Shown here in pieces: positions 29,040 to 39,038 of a stretch of 64,000 nucleotides of DNA. This stretch comes from Deltaproteobacteria bacterium RIFCSPHIGHO2_01_FULL_43_49 (GTDB taxonomy: Bacteria; UBA10199; SPLOWO2-01-44-7). The stretch is from positions 186,001 through 250,000 of the forward strand of contig MGRG01000008.1 in NCBI GenBank assembly GCA_001798075.1, in the 5' to 3' direction. Both the position numbers and the translations under genes were made by a program. Position 1 is the stretch's first letter, and each line of letters begins with the position of its first letter. Below the pieces are notes generated by a model. The model ran no database searches, was not told the DNA's origin, and saw only the letters and a list, made by a program, of their open reading frames with translations.

Positions 29040-29081
29040 GGGGACGTTTCCCTCGAAAGGGAAACGCCCCCGTCTGGGGGG
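29040..29081 (+). promoter_or_regulatory. Two mutually exclusive hairpins in the prkA leader, one sequestering a G-rich Shine-Dalgarno-like run
   Basis: GGGGaCGTTTCCC-tcgaaa-GGGAAACGCCCC versus CCCCC-gtct-GGGGG, ending 4 nt before ATG 29085. Confidence 0.55.
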
Positions 29082-29084
29082 TTT

Positions 29085-31157
29085 ATGTCTAGGATTGTCG
29101 ACGTCATTGCCGAATGGCAAGAAAACAAGTCATATCAAGGACTTACATGGGATGGATCGTTTAACGACTATCTCCAAATCGTGGAGAAAAATCCCAAAGT
29201 CTCCAGGAGCGCCTTCCAGCGCATCTACGACATGATCCTGACCTATGGTTTTGAGGAATACACCGAATATAAGAAGAAGATCGTCCACTACAAGTTTTTT
29301 GAAGACCCCATCGACAAAGGCAAAGATGCTCTGTTTGGCATCGATCTACCTTTAATGAAGTTGGTTAACGTCTTCCAGGCTGCCGCAAGGCGTTATGGTC
29401 CGGAAAAAAGAATTATCCTCCTCCATGGGCCTGTTGGAGGCGCTAAATCGACGATTGTTAGATTGCTTAAAAAAGGCCTGGAAAATTATTCCAGAACACC
29501 TGAGGGAGCACTCTATTCCTTTTCTTGGATCAAAAAGAGCCTCAATGACACGCGAAATATTTTTGGAAGCCAAGAAGAGATCGTTTGCCCCATGCACGAA
29601 GAGCCGCTCAATTTAGTTCCGAAGGAATTAAGAGGGAAGGTGTTGGAGGTCATTGGCGCACAACTTCCTGAAGAAGAAAAAATAGTCATCACCAACGAGT
29701 TGTGTCCTTCTTGTCGGTATATTTATCGAGAGCTTTTCAATCTGTACAAAGGAGATTGGTTAAAAGTAGTGGATCATATTCGCGTGAGGCGCATTGCCCT
29801 TTCCGAAAAAGATAGAATTGGTATCGGAACTTTTCAGCCCAAAGATGAGAAAAACCAGGACTCGACGGAACTGACGGGTGATATCAATTATCGAAAAATT
29901 GCGGAATATGGCTCAGACTCTGATCCCAGGGCTTTTAATTTTGATGGAGAGTTCAATATTGCTAACCGAGGTTTGGTTGAGTTTATTGAAGTGTTAAAGC
30001 TCGATGTTGCCTTCTTGTATGATTTGCTCGGTGCTTCTCAAGAGCATGTGGTGAAACCTAAAAAGTTTGCCCATACGTATATTGATGAAGTGATTATCGG
30101 GCACACGAATGAGGCTGAATATCGCAAACTTCAGAACAATGAATATATGGAGGCGTTGCGTGATCGAACCATCAAGATTGACATCCCTTACATTACCAAA
30201 TTACACGAAGAAGTCAAAATTTATTTCAAAGATTACAGCACAGAGAAAGTGAAAGCGAAACATATCGCCCCACACACCATCGAAATGGCGGCCATGTGGG
30301 CGATTTTGACACGGCTTGAAGAGCCAAAAAAAGCAAATCTCGCCTTGATGCAAAAACTAAAACTCTATGATGGAAAAACATTGCCTGGTTTTACGGAAGA
30401 CAATGTAAAAGAGCTTCGCAAAGAGGCGATACGAGAAGGACTGGATGGCATTAGCCCACGCTATATCCAAGATAAAATTTCCAATGCCCTTGTCTCCGAT
30501 GTGGCCGGCAACTGCGTAAACCCTTTCATGGTTTTGAACGAACTAGAAGGGGGCCTAAAACATCACCCTCACATGAGGAGTGAAGAACAGCGCAAGAAAT
30601 ATCGGGAAATGTTGTCGCTTGTTAAAGAAGAATACGACGACATTGTGAAAAATGAAGTGCAGCGAGCCATTTCTGCCGATGAAGATGCGATTGGTCGTCT
30701 TTGTGGGAATTATATTGATCATGTGAAGGCCTACACACAGCGCGAGAAAGTTCGCAATCGTTATACAGGTAGAGATGAGGAACCCGATGAACGCCTGATG
30801 CGCTCTATTGAAGAAAAGATTGATATTCCGGAGTCAAGAAAAGATGATTTTCGTCGCGAGATTATGAATTATATCGGGGCCCTCTCTTTGGAGGGAAAAC
30901 GTTTTGACTATAAGACCAACGAACGCCTCCACAAGGCACTGGAATTGAAACTCTTTGAAGATCAAAAAGATACGATCAAGCTGACCAGCTTGGTTTCAAC
31001 GGTTGTCGACAAGGACACGCAAGAAAAAATTGATATCGTGAAATCGAGGCTCATCAAAAATCATACTTACTGTGAAACCTGTGCGACGGATGTCTTGCAT
31101 TACGTGGCGTCGATTTTTGCCAGAGGAGATATTAAAGAGCGTAAGCCACTGAGCTAA
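29085..31157 (+). CDS. prkA: PrkA family serine protein kinase (AAA+)
   Basis: 690 aa; [22 protein letters not shown]; followed by DUF444 and SpoVR genes. Confidence 0.95.
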   Translation: MSRIVDVIAEWQENKSYQGLTWDGSFNDYLQIVEKNPKVSRSAFQRIYDMILTYGFEEYTEYKKKIVHYKFFEDPIDKGKDALFGIDLPLMKLVNVFQAAARRYGPEKRIILLHGPVGGAKSTIVRLLKKGLENYSRTPEGALYSFSWIKKSLNDTRNIFGSQEEIVCPMHEEPLNLVPKELRGKVLEVIGAQLPEEEKIVITNELCPSCRYIYRELFNLYKGDWLKVVDHIRVRRIALSEKDRIGIGTFQPKDEKNQDSTELTGDINYRKIAEYGSDSDPRAFNFDGEFNIANRGLVEFIEVLKLDVAFLYDLLGASQEHVVKPKKFAHTYIDEVIIGHTNEAEYRKLQNNEYMEALRDRTIKIDIPYITKLHEEVKIYFKDYSTEKVKAKHIAPHTIEMAAMWAILTRLEEPKKANLALMQKLKLYDGKTLPGFTEDNVKELRKEAIREGLDGISPRYIQDKISNALVSDVAGNCVNPFMVLNELEGGLKHHPHMRSEEQRKKYREMLSLVKEEYDDIVKNEVQRAISADEDAIGRLCGNYIDHVKAYTQREKVRNRYTGRDEEPDERLMRSIEEKIDIPESRKDDFRREIMNYIGALSLEGKRFDYKTNERLHKALELKLFEDQKDTIKLTSLVSTVVDKDTQEKIDIVKSRLIKNHTYCETCATDVLHYVASIFARGDIKERKPLS

Positions 31158-31165
31158 AATGAATT

Positions 31166-32269
31166 ATGGCCCTAAAAATCGAAAAGGATCTGTCCCGTTT
31201 TCATCAAATCCTTCGAGGGCAAATCAAGAAGGAGCTGCGCAAATTCATGTCGCGCGGCGAAATGATCGGCAAAAAGGGTAAAGACCTCGTCAGCATTCCC
31301 CTTCCTCAAATTGAAATTCCAAAATTTGTCTATGGCCCCAAGCAGGCGGGGGGTGTCGGTCAGGGCGAAGGCGACCCAGGTCAACCCTTGGATGGTGAAG
31401 AGGCCCAAGGTGTTTCCAAAGCGGGCAATTTGCCGGGCGAGCATATTATGGAGGTGGAGGTAAGTTTAGAAGAGCTGGCCGATATTTTAGGGGAGGAGTT
31501 AGAACTCCCCAAGATTGAACCGAAGGGTGAGGAAGATATTATCACCCAACACACCAAATATACGGGGGTTTCTCCCAGTGGGCCTGAATCGTTGCGACAT
31601 TTTAAAAGAACTTATAAAAAAGCGCTGCGCCGTCATATTTTGTCTGGAACCTACGATCCCAAAAATCCCAAAATCATTCCGATCCGGGAAGATCGAATCT
31701 ATCGCACTTGGAAAGAGGTTCACAAACCGCAAAGTCGAGCGTTGGTTTTTTTCTTGTTGGACGTTTCGGGATCGATGGGGAACGAACAAAAAGAAATTGT
31801 CCGGATTGAAACATTTTGGATCGACACGTGGCTTCGTTCTCAATATCAAAATCTTCAAACCCGCTATATCATTCACGATGCGGTGGCCAGAGAGGTCGAT
31901 CGTGAAACTTTTTTTCATACTCGTGAATCGGGTGGAACGATTATTTCTTCTGCCTACAAGCTTTGCCTCAAAATTTTAGAAGAGCAGTATGATATGAATG
32001 AATGGAATGTCTATCCCTTTCATTTCTCCGATGGAGACAACTGGTCAGGAAATGACACGGAGGAGTGTTTAAAACTTTTAGAAGAAAAATTTTTCCCTGT
32101 CTGTAATGTCTTTTGTTACGGTCAGGTAGAAAGTGAATACGGGAGTGGTCAATTTTTAAAAGATTTGCAGGGGAGATACCCAACTCATGAAAAACTGATC
32201 ATTTCTAAAATACCGAATAAAGAATCGATCCCTCAATCGATCAAACAGTTTTTGGGAAAAGGAAAATAA
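31166..32269 (+). CDS. yeaH: YeaH/YhbH family (DUF444) protein
   Basis: 367 aa; [29 protein letters not shown]. Confidence 0.93.
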   Translation: MALKIEKDLSRFHQILRGQIKKELRKFMSRGEMIGKKGKDLVSIPLPQIEIPKFVYGPKQAGGVGQGEGDPGQPLDGEEAQGVSKAGNLPGEHIMEVEVSLEELADILGEELELPKIEPKGEEDIITQHTKYTGVSPSGPESLRHFKRTYKKALRRHILSGTYDPKNPKIIPIREDRIYRTWKEVHKPQSRALVFFLLDVSGSMGNEQKEIVRIETFWIDTWLRSQYQNLQTRYIIHDAVAREVDRETFFHTRESGGTIISSAYKLCLKILEEQYDMNEWNVYPFHFSDGDNWSGNDTEECLKLLEEKFFPVCNVFCYGQVESEYGSGQFLKDLQGRYPTHEKLIISKIPNKESIPQSIKQFLGKGK

Positions 32270-32272
32270 TTT

Positions 32273-33739
32273 ATGTCTTTGCCGCCGGAGTTAGCAAAAA
32301 TCAAGAAAGAGATCAGGGCCCATGCAAAAGACTATGGTTTGGATTTTTTTGAAGTGAGCTTTGAAGTGTTGGATTGGAACCAGATCAATATGGTGGCAGC
32401 GTACGGTGGCTTCCCTAATCGCTATCCCCATTGGCGCTTTGGAATGGAATATGAACGGCTCTCTAAGTCTTATGCTTATGGGCTTTCCAAGATTTATGAA
32501 ATGGTGATCAACAATGATCCTTGTTATGCTTATCTGCTTCATTCCAACAACATGGTCGATCAAAAAATGGTGATGGCGCATGTTTACGCCCACAGCGATT
32601 TTTTCAAAAATAACGTCTTTTTCAAGAATACCAATCGCAAAATGATGGATGAGATGGCCAACCATCGAACACACATTCAGCGCTATGTCGATCGTTACGG
32701 CGTCGATACGGTCGAAACTTTTATTGATGCTTGTCTCTCGTTGGAAAACCTAATCGATTATCATGCCTTGCTGGGAGATAAACGCCTTCGGCCGGAGCCC
32801 AGACTGGAGGAGCCTGGGGTAATGAAAATCAAATCGAAGCCTTATATGGAAAAATTTGTGAATCCCCCCGAATTTTTGGAGGAGCAACGTAAACAATTGG
32901 AGGCAGAAAGTTTGAGTAGAAAGCGGATTCCTGAGAGACCAGAGAAAGATATTCTTGGTTTTTTGTTGGAATTTGGGACACTAGAAAATTGGGAAAGGGA
33001 TACGTTATCGATTGTTCGAGAAGAGGCTTACTATTTCGCCCCCCAAGGACAGACAAAAATTTTGAACGAAGGTTTCGCCACTTTTTGGCATAGTAAGATG
33101 ATGACACAAAAAATTCTCGCCCCTTCTGAGTTTATTGATTATGCCGATCACCATTCTGGCACGGTTGCCATGCAGGTTGGGCAGCTCAACCCTTATAAAA
33201 TCGGACTCGAGTTGTTGAGGGATATTGAAGATCGTTGGAACAGAGGGCGTTTTGGAAAGGAATATAATGAATGCACAGATATGCGGCTTAAAAAAGAGTG
33301 GGATCGAAAGTTGGGACTTGGCCGTGAAAAGATTTTTGAGGTGCGCAGACTTTATAATGATGTGATGTTTATTGATGAATTTTTGACACCGGAGTTTTGT
33401 GCCGAGCACAAAATGTTTGTCTATGCCTTCAACGTGAGTGCCGATCGCTATGAAATCGCAACCCGCGAGTTTGAAAAAATCAAAAGGCAGCTTTTATTTC
33501 AGCTTACTAATTTTGGCTTTCCCATTATTCATGTGGTGGATGCCAATTATAAAAACCACTCCGAGCTTTTACTCAAGCATATCCACGAAGGAGTTGATCT
33601 AAAGATGGATTGGGCCAAAGAGACACTCAAAGCCCTTTTTAGAGCCTGGAAACATCCCGTTCATATCGATACCGTCGTCGACGGTGTTCCTAAAATTCTT
33701 TCGTTTGATGGTACCGACCACCACGAAACCAGACCTTAA
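32273..33739 (+). CDS. spoVR: SpoVR family protein
   Basis: 488 aa; NEGFATFWHSKMM; ADHHSGTVAMQVGQLNPYKIGLELLRDIEDRWNRG. Confidence 0.95.
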   Translation: MSLPPELAKIKKEIRAHAKDYGLDFFEVSFEVLDWNQINMVAAYGGFPNRYPHWRFGMEYERLSKSYAYGLSKIYEMVINNDPCYAYLLHSNNMVDQKMVMAHVYAHSDFFKNNVFFKNTNRKMMDEMANHRTHIQRYVDRYGVDTVETFIDACLSLENLIDYHALLGDKRLRPEPRLEEPGVMKIKSKPYMEKFVNPPEFLEEQRKQLEAESLSRKRIPERPEKDILGFLLEFGTLENWERDTLSIVREEAYYFAPQGQTKILNEGFATFWHSKMMTQKILAPSEFIDYADHHSGTVAMQVGQLNPYKIGLELLRDIEDRWNRGRFGKEYNECTDMRLKKEWDRKLGLGREKIFEVRRLYNDVMFIDEFLTPEFCAEHKMFVYAFNVSADRYEIATREFEKIKRQLLFQLTNFGFPIIHVVDANYKNHSELLLKHIHEGVDLKMDWAKETLKALFRAWKHPVHIDTVVDGVPKILSFDGTDHHETRP

Positions 33740-33790
33740 TATTGTGTAACATACGCAACTTTTTTGGGCATAGCCCGATAATAGGGCAAA

Positions 33791-34750
33791 ATGTTCCAAG
33801 TTACACTTCTATCCCCTTTAGGGGTGCATTTATCAAATGCCTTGGCCCTACACAATGCCACTTCGCATGACGATGCAGTTTTTGCATATCAAGCGATGCA
33901 AGACTTGGCTCAAGAGGTGGGTTTGCCAAATCCGCCCGCTTATCCTAATACCAACTTTCCCTTTGCAGATGTCAGACGTGTTTATATCAGCCCTTTCCTT
34001 AAGGTGTTTAGGGGTATTTTCTCTACTTCACTTACAACTATATTGGATGAGGAAAGTGACAACCTGTTGCTAACAGTAGAAGAAGAGGGATTAGTCTCTC
34101 TCCCTCCTATCTTTCCTTCTCATGCAACTCCTAGGGCCTTTGAAAATGGCCTTCCTCTGGTAGATCTTGTTGATGCTGGGTTACTTACTGTCGAATCAGC
34201 CAGTCGTTATGCAAGAGCTCTCTTGAAAGATTTAAAGGTTTATCGCCCTTTACTTGAAAAAAGAGTCGAGATTGAAACTCAAGTAAAACTCGATATGCTG
34301 GAGATGTTTGGAAAATCTTATGTGCCTGGAAAAGGCTTCGACCCTATTCCTCAAGATCAATTGCCCCGAGCCCTCTACCCTGGTGATGAACCCCTTTTGT
34401 ATTATAAAGTCTACCCTCTGTACTTTCGTCATCTTACACCTCTTTTAGGAACTCTTCTTTTGGGAGGAGTTCATTGTTTTAATTATGTTACCGATCCAAA
34501 AGAGGTTGCTTGGACACAAGCAATGGAGCAAATTGGAATTGCGCTCTTGATTCCATTTATATTCATGTATCTATGTGGCTGGTTTTTCATGGACCGCGAT
34601 GCTAAGAACAGAGCACTTCGAGGAGAACGCCGCGGCGACCTACCAAAAAGATTGATTGAGCGCTTAGAGTCTACGAAAAGTCTTTATCAGGCAACAAAAT
34701 TAGAACATAAAAAGCTTACAAAGAAGCTCCGAAAAGCTGCCTCAAGGTAG
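33791..34750 (+). CDS. Orphan protein with one or two predicted TM segments
   Basis: 319 aa ORF; hydrophobic stretches LTPLLGTLLLGGV and IALLIPFIFMYLCGWFFM. Confidence 0.5.
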   Translation: MFQVTLLSPLGVHLSNALALHNATSHDDAVFAYQAMQDLAQEVGLPNPPAYPNTNFPFADVRRVYISPFLKVFRGIFSTSLTTILDEESDNLLLTVEEEGLVSLPPIFPSHATPRAFENGLPLVDLVDAGLLTVESASRYARALLKDLKVYRPLLEKRVEIETQVKLDMLEMFGKSYVPGKGFDPIPQDQLPRALYPGDEPLLYYKVYPLYFRHLTPLLGTLLLGGVHCFNYVTDPKEVAWTQAMEQIGIALLIPFIFMYLCGWFFMDRDAKNRALRGERRGDLPKRLIERLESTKSLYQATKLEHKKLTKKLRKAASR

Positions 34751-34854
34751 GTGCTTTGTTTTCGTCGTTTCATGGTTCATTTTCGTCACCTTGATCTCTT
34801 CAAATCGAATTTAAAGTAAAAACGTCTGGCATACCGGTTGCAATGGTGACTGGT

Positions 34855-35133
34855 ATGAAATCTATCTCCGTCTCCATTGAAGTTTGCGAAGAGTTGGCTG
34901 AAATTACCGGATGGCGCCAAATTTCTTCTTTTAGCAATGAGGGCTGTCCCTTTGCTTTTCTTTTCGAGTCCCTTTTGGTCGATTATCCAGAAATACTCGA
35001 ACGTTATCCTCCCGAAGCAGAGGTTTTGGCTTTTACCGTCAATGGAGTAGCGCCAACTGACTTTGGTTATCCGCTTCAAAACGGAGATAATCTCCGTTTC
35101 TGGATTCAAAGGGGTGCCTTGGCCTTTCATTAG
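34855..35133 (+). CDS. Possible MoaD/ThiS-like beta-grasp protein lacking a C-terminal GG
   Basis: C-terminal TVNGVAPTDFGYPLQNGDNLRFWIQRGALAFH resembles the MoaD/ThiS C-terminal region. Confidence 0.4.
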   Translation: MKSISVSIEVCEELAEITGWRQISSFSNEGCPFAFLFESLLVDYPEILERYPPEAEVLAFTVNGVAPTDFGYPLQNGDNLRFWIQRGALAFH

Positions 35134-35201
35134 GAATGTTGACATTATGCATATAATAACATATATGAGGGCGGCTTCTTGGAGAAAATGGAGGAAATTT
35201 T

Positions 35202-35474
35202 ATGAAAAAAGAAAAAATACCTGACCCTTACAAAATGAAAAGAATCAAAGCCCCTATAACGCCAGAACAAGCAAAAAGAGCAAAGATTAGAATCACCACC
35301 CATCTTGATATGGAAGTGCTAGATATGATTAGAAAACTAGCCCAAGATTCTGGGGGTAAATATCAGTCTGTCTTAAATCAGGTTCTGCGAGATTATTTTT
35401 TTGATAAAAAAAATGGCCTTGTTGCTCGAGTTCAAAAATTAGAGGAAGCTGTTTTTAAAAAGAAGGCTGCCTAA
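35202..35474 (+). CDS. BrnA/CopG-like antitoxin (orphan)
   Basis: 90 aa; ITPEQAKRAKIRITTHLDMEVLDMIRKLAQDSGGKYQSVLNQVLRDY. Confidence 0.75.
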   Translation: MKKEKIPDPYKMKRIKAPITPEQAKRAKIRITTHLDMEVLDMIRKLAQDSGGKYQSVLNQVLRDYFFDKKNGLVARVQKLEEAVFKKKAA

Positions 35475-36231
35475 GTCGTCGAATGACAAACCCCAAAATC
35501 ACTAGGGTCATTCCTAAAGAAACGGCAAAAAGTTTGTAGGCTTCTACTTGTAATGTTATCCAAAGGTTGAATTTGAGTATTCCAAAGTAAAAAAGAGGGC
35601 CTAAGAGGGCTTGCAAGGGAAAGCGTTTGGCGCCCCAGACGGGAAGTTTTGCTTTAATGAAAAGAAATTTTTCCAAAATCTGAAAGCCGGCAATAATGAC
35701 AAAGGCAACAAGAAGCCATCCCAGAAAATTGCTGACTGGGACCCCAAAATAAAGTCCTCCCTCAGGATAGTAATAAATTTTTCCCAAGAACCATTTTTCG
35801 CCCAGGTTTGCGACAGGGTCGATAATCATATCGGCGACCATCATCAAAATACTGCCTAGCAAAACAACTGCCAAGGGGCGTGATGGCGATACATGGGGAT
35901 CGATTGAGAACTTTAAAAAGTTAGGTTCTAGAAAAAACCAGGCGGTTGCAAAAGAGGCATAGGCAATAAAGGCATACGAAGCCGAATCCCAAACCGGTAC
36001 GCCACCAATGAGAAGTTCGCCCTGCAGATTTTCATAAACATAATGATACAAGCCATAAGGAAATCCATTTCGGATAGAAGAATATTCAGAAACGAAAGCG
36101 ACTGCATAGCCCCATATAAGCCAAATTAAGGCTCTGAAAATCCCTAAGTGAAGTATTGCCAAAACAAAGAACACCAACAAAAAAGCCATGACATACGGAC
36201 GATGTTGGATCGTTGTGACAATGGTTTGCAT
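35455..36231 (-). CDS. CruF-like carotenoid biosynthesis (DUF422) membrane protein
   Basis: Multi-TM; SEYSSIRNGFPYGLYHYVYE; MIIDPVANLGEKWFLGKIYYYPEGGLYFGVPVSNFLGW. Confidence 0.75.
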   Translation of the reverse strand: MQTIVTTIQHRPYVMAFLLVFFVLAILHLGIFRALIWLIWGYAVAFVSEYSSIRNGFPYGLYHYVYENLQGELLIGGVPVWDSASYAFIAYASFATAWFFLEPNFLKFSIDPHVSPSRPLAVVLLGSILMMVADMIIDPVANLGEKWFLGKIYYYPEGGLYFGVPVSNFLGWLLVAFVIIAGFQILEKFLFIKAKLPVWGAKRFPLQALLGPLFYFGILKFNLWITLQVEAYKLFAVSLGMTLVILGFVIRRLRQPSF

Positions 36232-36268
36232 TGTTGAAAATGATTTTTTTTGTAGTATGAGTTTAAAC

Positions 36269-36481
36269 ATGTCTAGAACAAGTAGTGATAAATGGCAACG
36301 GGCAAAGAGGTTTGGTGTCGATGTTTCTTTGTTGGAAGATAACATTAGAAAGTCGATTATGGAGAGGGTATTAGAACATCAAAATGCGCTAGATCTTGTT
36401 TTTGCCTTGGAAGTGGCTGGTCGGGAATATTATGCAAAATTTCGAAAAACTCATCCCAGGTCTCGTCGACGGCGGCGTTGA
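36269..36481 (+). CDS. Small protein upstream of a nucleotidyltransferase (putative antitoxin)
   Basis: ~70 aa; overlaps the downstream NTase ORF by 50 bp. Confidence 0.5.
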   Translation: MSRTSSDKWQRAKRFGVDVSLLEDNIRKSIMERVLEHQNALDLVFALEVAGREYYAKFRKTHPRSRRRRR

Positions 36482-36914
36482 ATTTGTGATTGTGGGAGGC
36501 TTTGCCGCGGTGATTCATGGCGTTACTTTGGTGACTAGAGATTTGGATGTTTGCATCCCCTTCACCGTGAAGAATTGTGAGGCACTACTTCAATCTGTCC
36601 AAAATATTCACCCCTTTCATCGAATGGATAGCAACCGATCTCCCCTTAAGGAAACACCAGAAAGCCTATCCCATTTTAAAAATTTATATTTGAATACAGA
36701 TCTAGGCACAATCGATTTTTTGGGAAGAATAGATGGCGTGGGATCTTATCCAGAAGTTCTAAAGTATGCGGTTAAAATCAAACTATTTAACAGGAGTTGC
36801 AATGTGTTGGATATAGACGCCTTAATCAAAGCAAAAAAGGAAATGAAAGAAGCGAAAGATAAACAGGCAGTCATTCAACTCGAAGCCATTAAGCAAAAAC
36901 AGACCAAAAAGTAA
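36432..36914 (+). CDS. Nucleotidyltransferase-fold protein (putative toxin)
   Basis: FVIVGGFAAVIHGVTLVTRDLDVCIPF. Confidence 0.75.
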   Translation: MQNFEKLIPGLVDGGVEFVIVGGFAAVIHGVTLVTRDLDVCIPFTVKNCEALLQSVQNIHPFHRMDSNRSPLKETPESLSHFKNLYLNTDLGTIDFLGRIDGVGSYPEVLKYAVKIKLFNRSCNVLDIDALIKAKKEMKEAKDKQAVIQLEAIKQKQTKK

Positions 36915-36917
36915 TTT

Positions 36918-37673
36918 CTATTTCCCCTTCTCCAAAAACGGTTTAATCAGATCGATGGGAATTGGAAATAGGGTTGTCGAGTTTTTCTCGGCGGCGACCT
37001 CAACCAATGTCTGGAGGTAGCGCAATTGCAAAGCCATGGGGTGATCTCCCATCAACTTGGCTGCATCCACCAGTTTGGCTGCTGCCTGGAATTCGCCCTC
37101 GGCGCGAATGACCTTGGCCCTTCGTTCACGCTCCGCTTCCGCCTGCTTGGCCATGGCCCGCTGCATTTCTTGCGGCAAATCGATATGTTTCACTTCAACG
37201 TTGCTGACTTTAATTCCCCACACATCCGTTTGCTTATCAATAATTTCTTGGAGTTTGTGGTTGATTTTATCTCTTTCAGAAAGCAGCCCATCAAGCTCTG
37301 TTTGTCCTAGCACACTTCGCAAAGTGGTCTGAGCCATTTGAGAAGTTGCAAAAAGAAAATTTTCCACGGCGACGACCGACTTGTTCGCATCCACAACCCG
37401 AAAATAGGTGACTGCATTTACTTTGATCGAAACATTGTCGCGGGTGATGACATCCTGGGGCGGGATATCCAACACGATAGTTCGTAACGAAACTTTGACC
37501 ATGCGATCGATAGGGAAAAACACTAAAATAATTCCAGGTCCTTTTGCTTTTGCTAGCAGTCGGCCCAGCCGAAAGATAACCCCTCGCTCATATTCCCTAA
37601 GAATTTTGATCGATCCCAAAAGATAGAGAACGATGAAGAAAATTAATGTGGAACCAAAAGTAAAACCAAACAT
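36918..37673 (-). CDS. Slipin (SPFH/stomatin-like) protein
   Basis: 251 aa; [40 protein letters not shown]. Confidence 0.93.
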   Translation of the reverse strand: MFGFTFGSTLIFFIVLYLLGSIKILREYERGVIFRLGRLLAKAKGPGIILVFFPIDRMVKVSLRTIVLDIPPQDVITRDNVSIKVNAVTYFRVVDANKSVVAVENFLFATSQMAQTTLRSVLGQTELDGLLSERDKINHKLQEIIDKQTDVWGIKVSNVEVKHIDLPQEMQRAMAKQAEAERERRAKVIRAEGEFQAAAKLVDAAKLMGDHPMALQLRYLQTLVEVAAEKNSTTLFPIPIDLIKPFLEKGK

Positions 37674-37688
37674 AAATCCCCCTTTGTG

Positions 37689-39038
37689 TCAGACCTTCTT
37701 AACGTATAACTTTAAATTTTCAACCTTTAAAATTTGGACCTTTTCCCCTTTGGGGATAGGCTCGCTGCTTTGGGCATTCCAGAGCTCTCCGGCAATGTAG
37801 ACCTTGCCTGTGGGGTTTAAGTCGATGTCCACCTCGCCGATTTCACCGATGAGGCCTTCGGGTCCGGTGGATATTTTATGGCGGTGTGTTTTTAAAATGA
37901 GTGTCGTGAGGGCTCCGATAATTGCTGTACTGGCCAGAATGGTTGGAATGACAACTTTCAGAGAGACTTTTAAAAATGCGGCGGGCGTGTCGACCAAAAA
38001 GAGGGCCCCAAAAGCGAGACAGACCAAGCCGCCGAACGCTGCAAGTCCGTGAGAGGCAACAAACACCTCCGCCGCCAGCAACAAAAACCCAACGACCGTC
38101 AAAATGATTCCGGCGTAATTAGGGGGAACAACGTGAAATGAATAAAAAGCCAGCAAAATGGAAATCAGCCCGGCAACTCCTGGTCCCCAACTTCCCGGAT
38201 GCGTGATTTCAAACAAGAGGCCATAAAATCCGAGCGTCATCAAAATATAGGCGATATTGGGATTGATGAGAACATTTAGAATTGCCTGGCGCCAATTAAG
38301 TTCTATGGGGACAATGTTAACATCCTTTGTGTTTAGTTTTACCGATCGAGAAGGTAATTTCACCTCTTTGCCGTCCAATTGTCTTAGGAGATCTTGTTCG
38401 TCTGTGGCGATGAAATCAATCACCCCCTGATTTTTTGCCTCTTGCGCTGTCGAGGAGACGCTCTTTTCAACGGCTTTTTTTGCCCACCCAATGTTTCTAT
38501 TTCTGGCCTTGGCAATATTTTCCACCCACGCCAGCGTATCCTGCATGATTTTTTCACTCATGGGAGTTGTCGCCGGTTTTTCCTTCTCTTCTTTTTTCTC
38601 TTTCTTGAAAAGTTTTTCCTTAATTTTTTCTAAAGTCTCTTTGTCCCCTTCTTCACCGAGTTGAACCGGATGGGCAGCGCCCATGTGTGTGGAGGGAGCC
38701 ATCGCAGCAATATGGGCTGCCAAAGTAATGAAGGCTCCCGCCGAGGCGGCCCTAGCACCGGCCGGCGCCACATAGACAATGATGGGAATATCAGCATTCA
38801 TTATCTCTTTTACAATGTTGTGGGTCGTTTGGAGAAGCCCGCCTGGTGTGTCCAAAACAATCAACAAGGCTTGGGCTTTTTCTTCTTGGGCCCTTGCAAT
38901 CGCCTTTGAAAGATACTCTCCAGTGATGGGATGAATGATGTAGTCTTTGATTTGGATTTTATAAATGGGCCCAGCCGCGTAACATTTTAGGGCGGCAAAC
39001 AAGACAACGAGAAAAACAAGTAAGCTATTTCGTTTCAT
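37689..39038 (-). CDS. nfeD: NfeD-family ClpP-class membrane serine protease
   Basis: 449 aa; LDTPGGLLQTTHNIVKEIMNADIPIIVYVAPAGARAASAGAFITLAAHIAAMAP. Confidence 0.93.
   Translation of the reverse strand: MKRNSLLVFLVVLFAALKCYAAGPIYKIQIKDYIIHPITGEYLSKAIARAQEEKAQALLIVLDTPGGLLQTTHNIVKEIMNADIPIIVYVAPAGARAASAGAFITLAAHIAAMAPSTHMGAAHPVQLGEEGDKETLEKIKEKLFKKEKKEEKEKPATTPMSEKIMQDTLAWVENIAKARNRNIGWAKKAVEKSVSSTAQEAKNQGVIDFIATDEQDLLRQLDGKEVKLPSRSVKLNTKDVNIVPIELNWRQAILNVLINPNIAYILMTLGFYGLLFEITHPGSWGPGVAGLISILLAFYSFHVVPPNYAGIILTVVGFLLLAAEVFVASHGLAAFGGLVCLAFGALFLVDTPAAFLKVSLKVVIPTILASTAIIGALTTLILKTHRHKISTGPEGLIGEIGEVDIDLNPTGKVYIAGELWNAQSSEPIPKGEKVQILKVENLKLYVKKV

Noticed and set aside
35137-35168. TTGACA...TATAAT near 35140 as a sigma70 promoter for the orphan antitoxin
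   Set aside because: The two hexamers are separated by only ~7 nt, so they cannot form one standard promoter.
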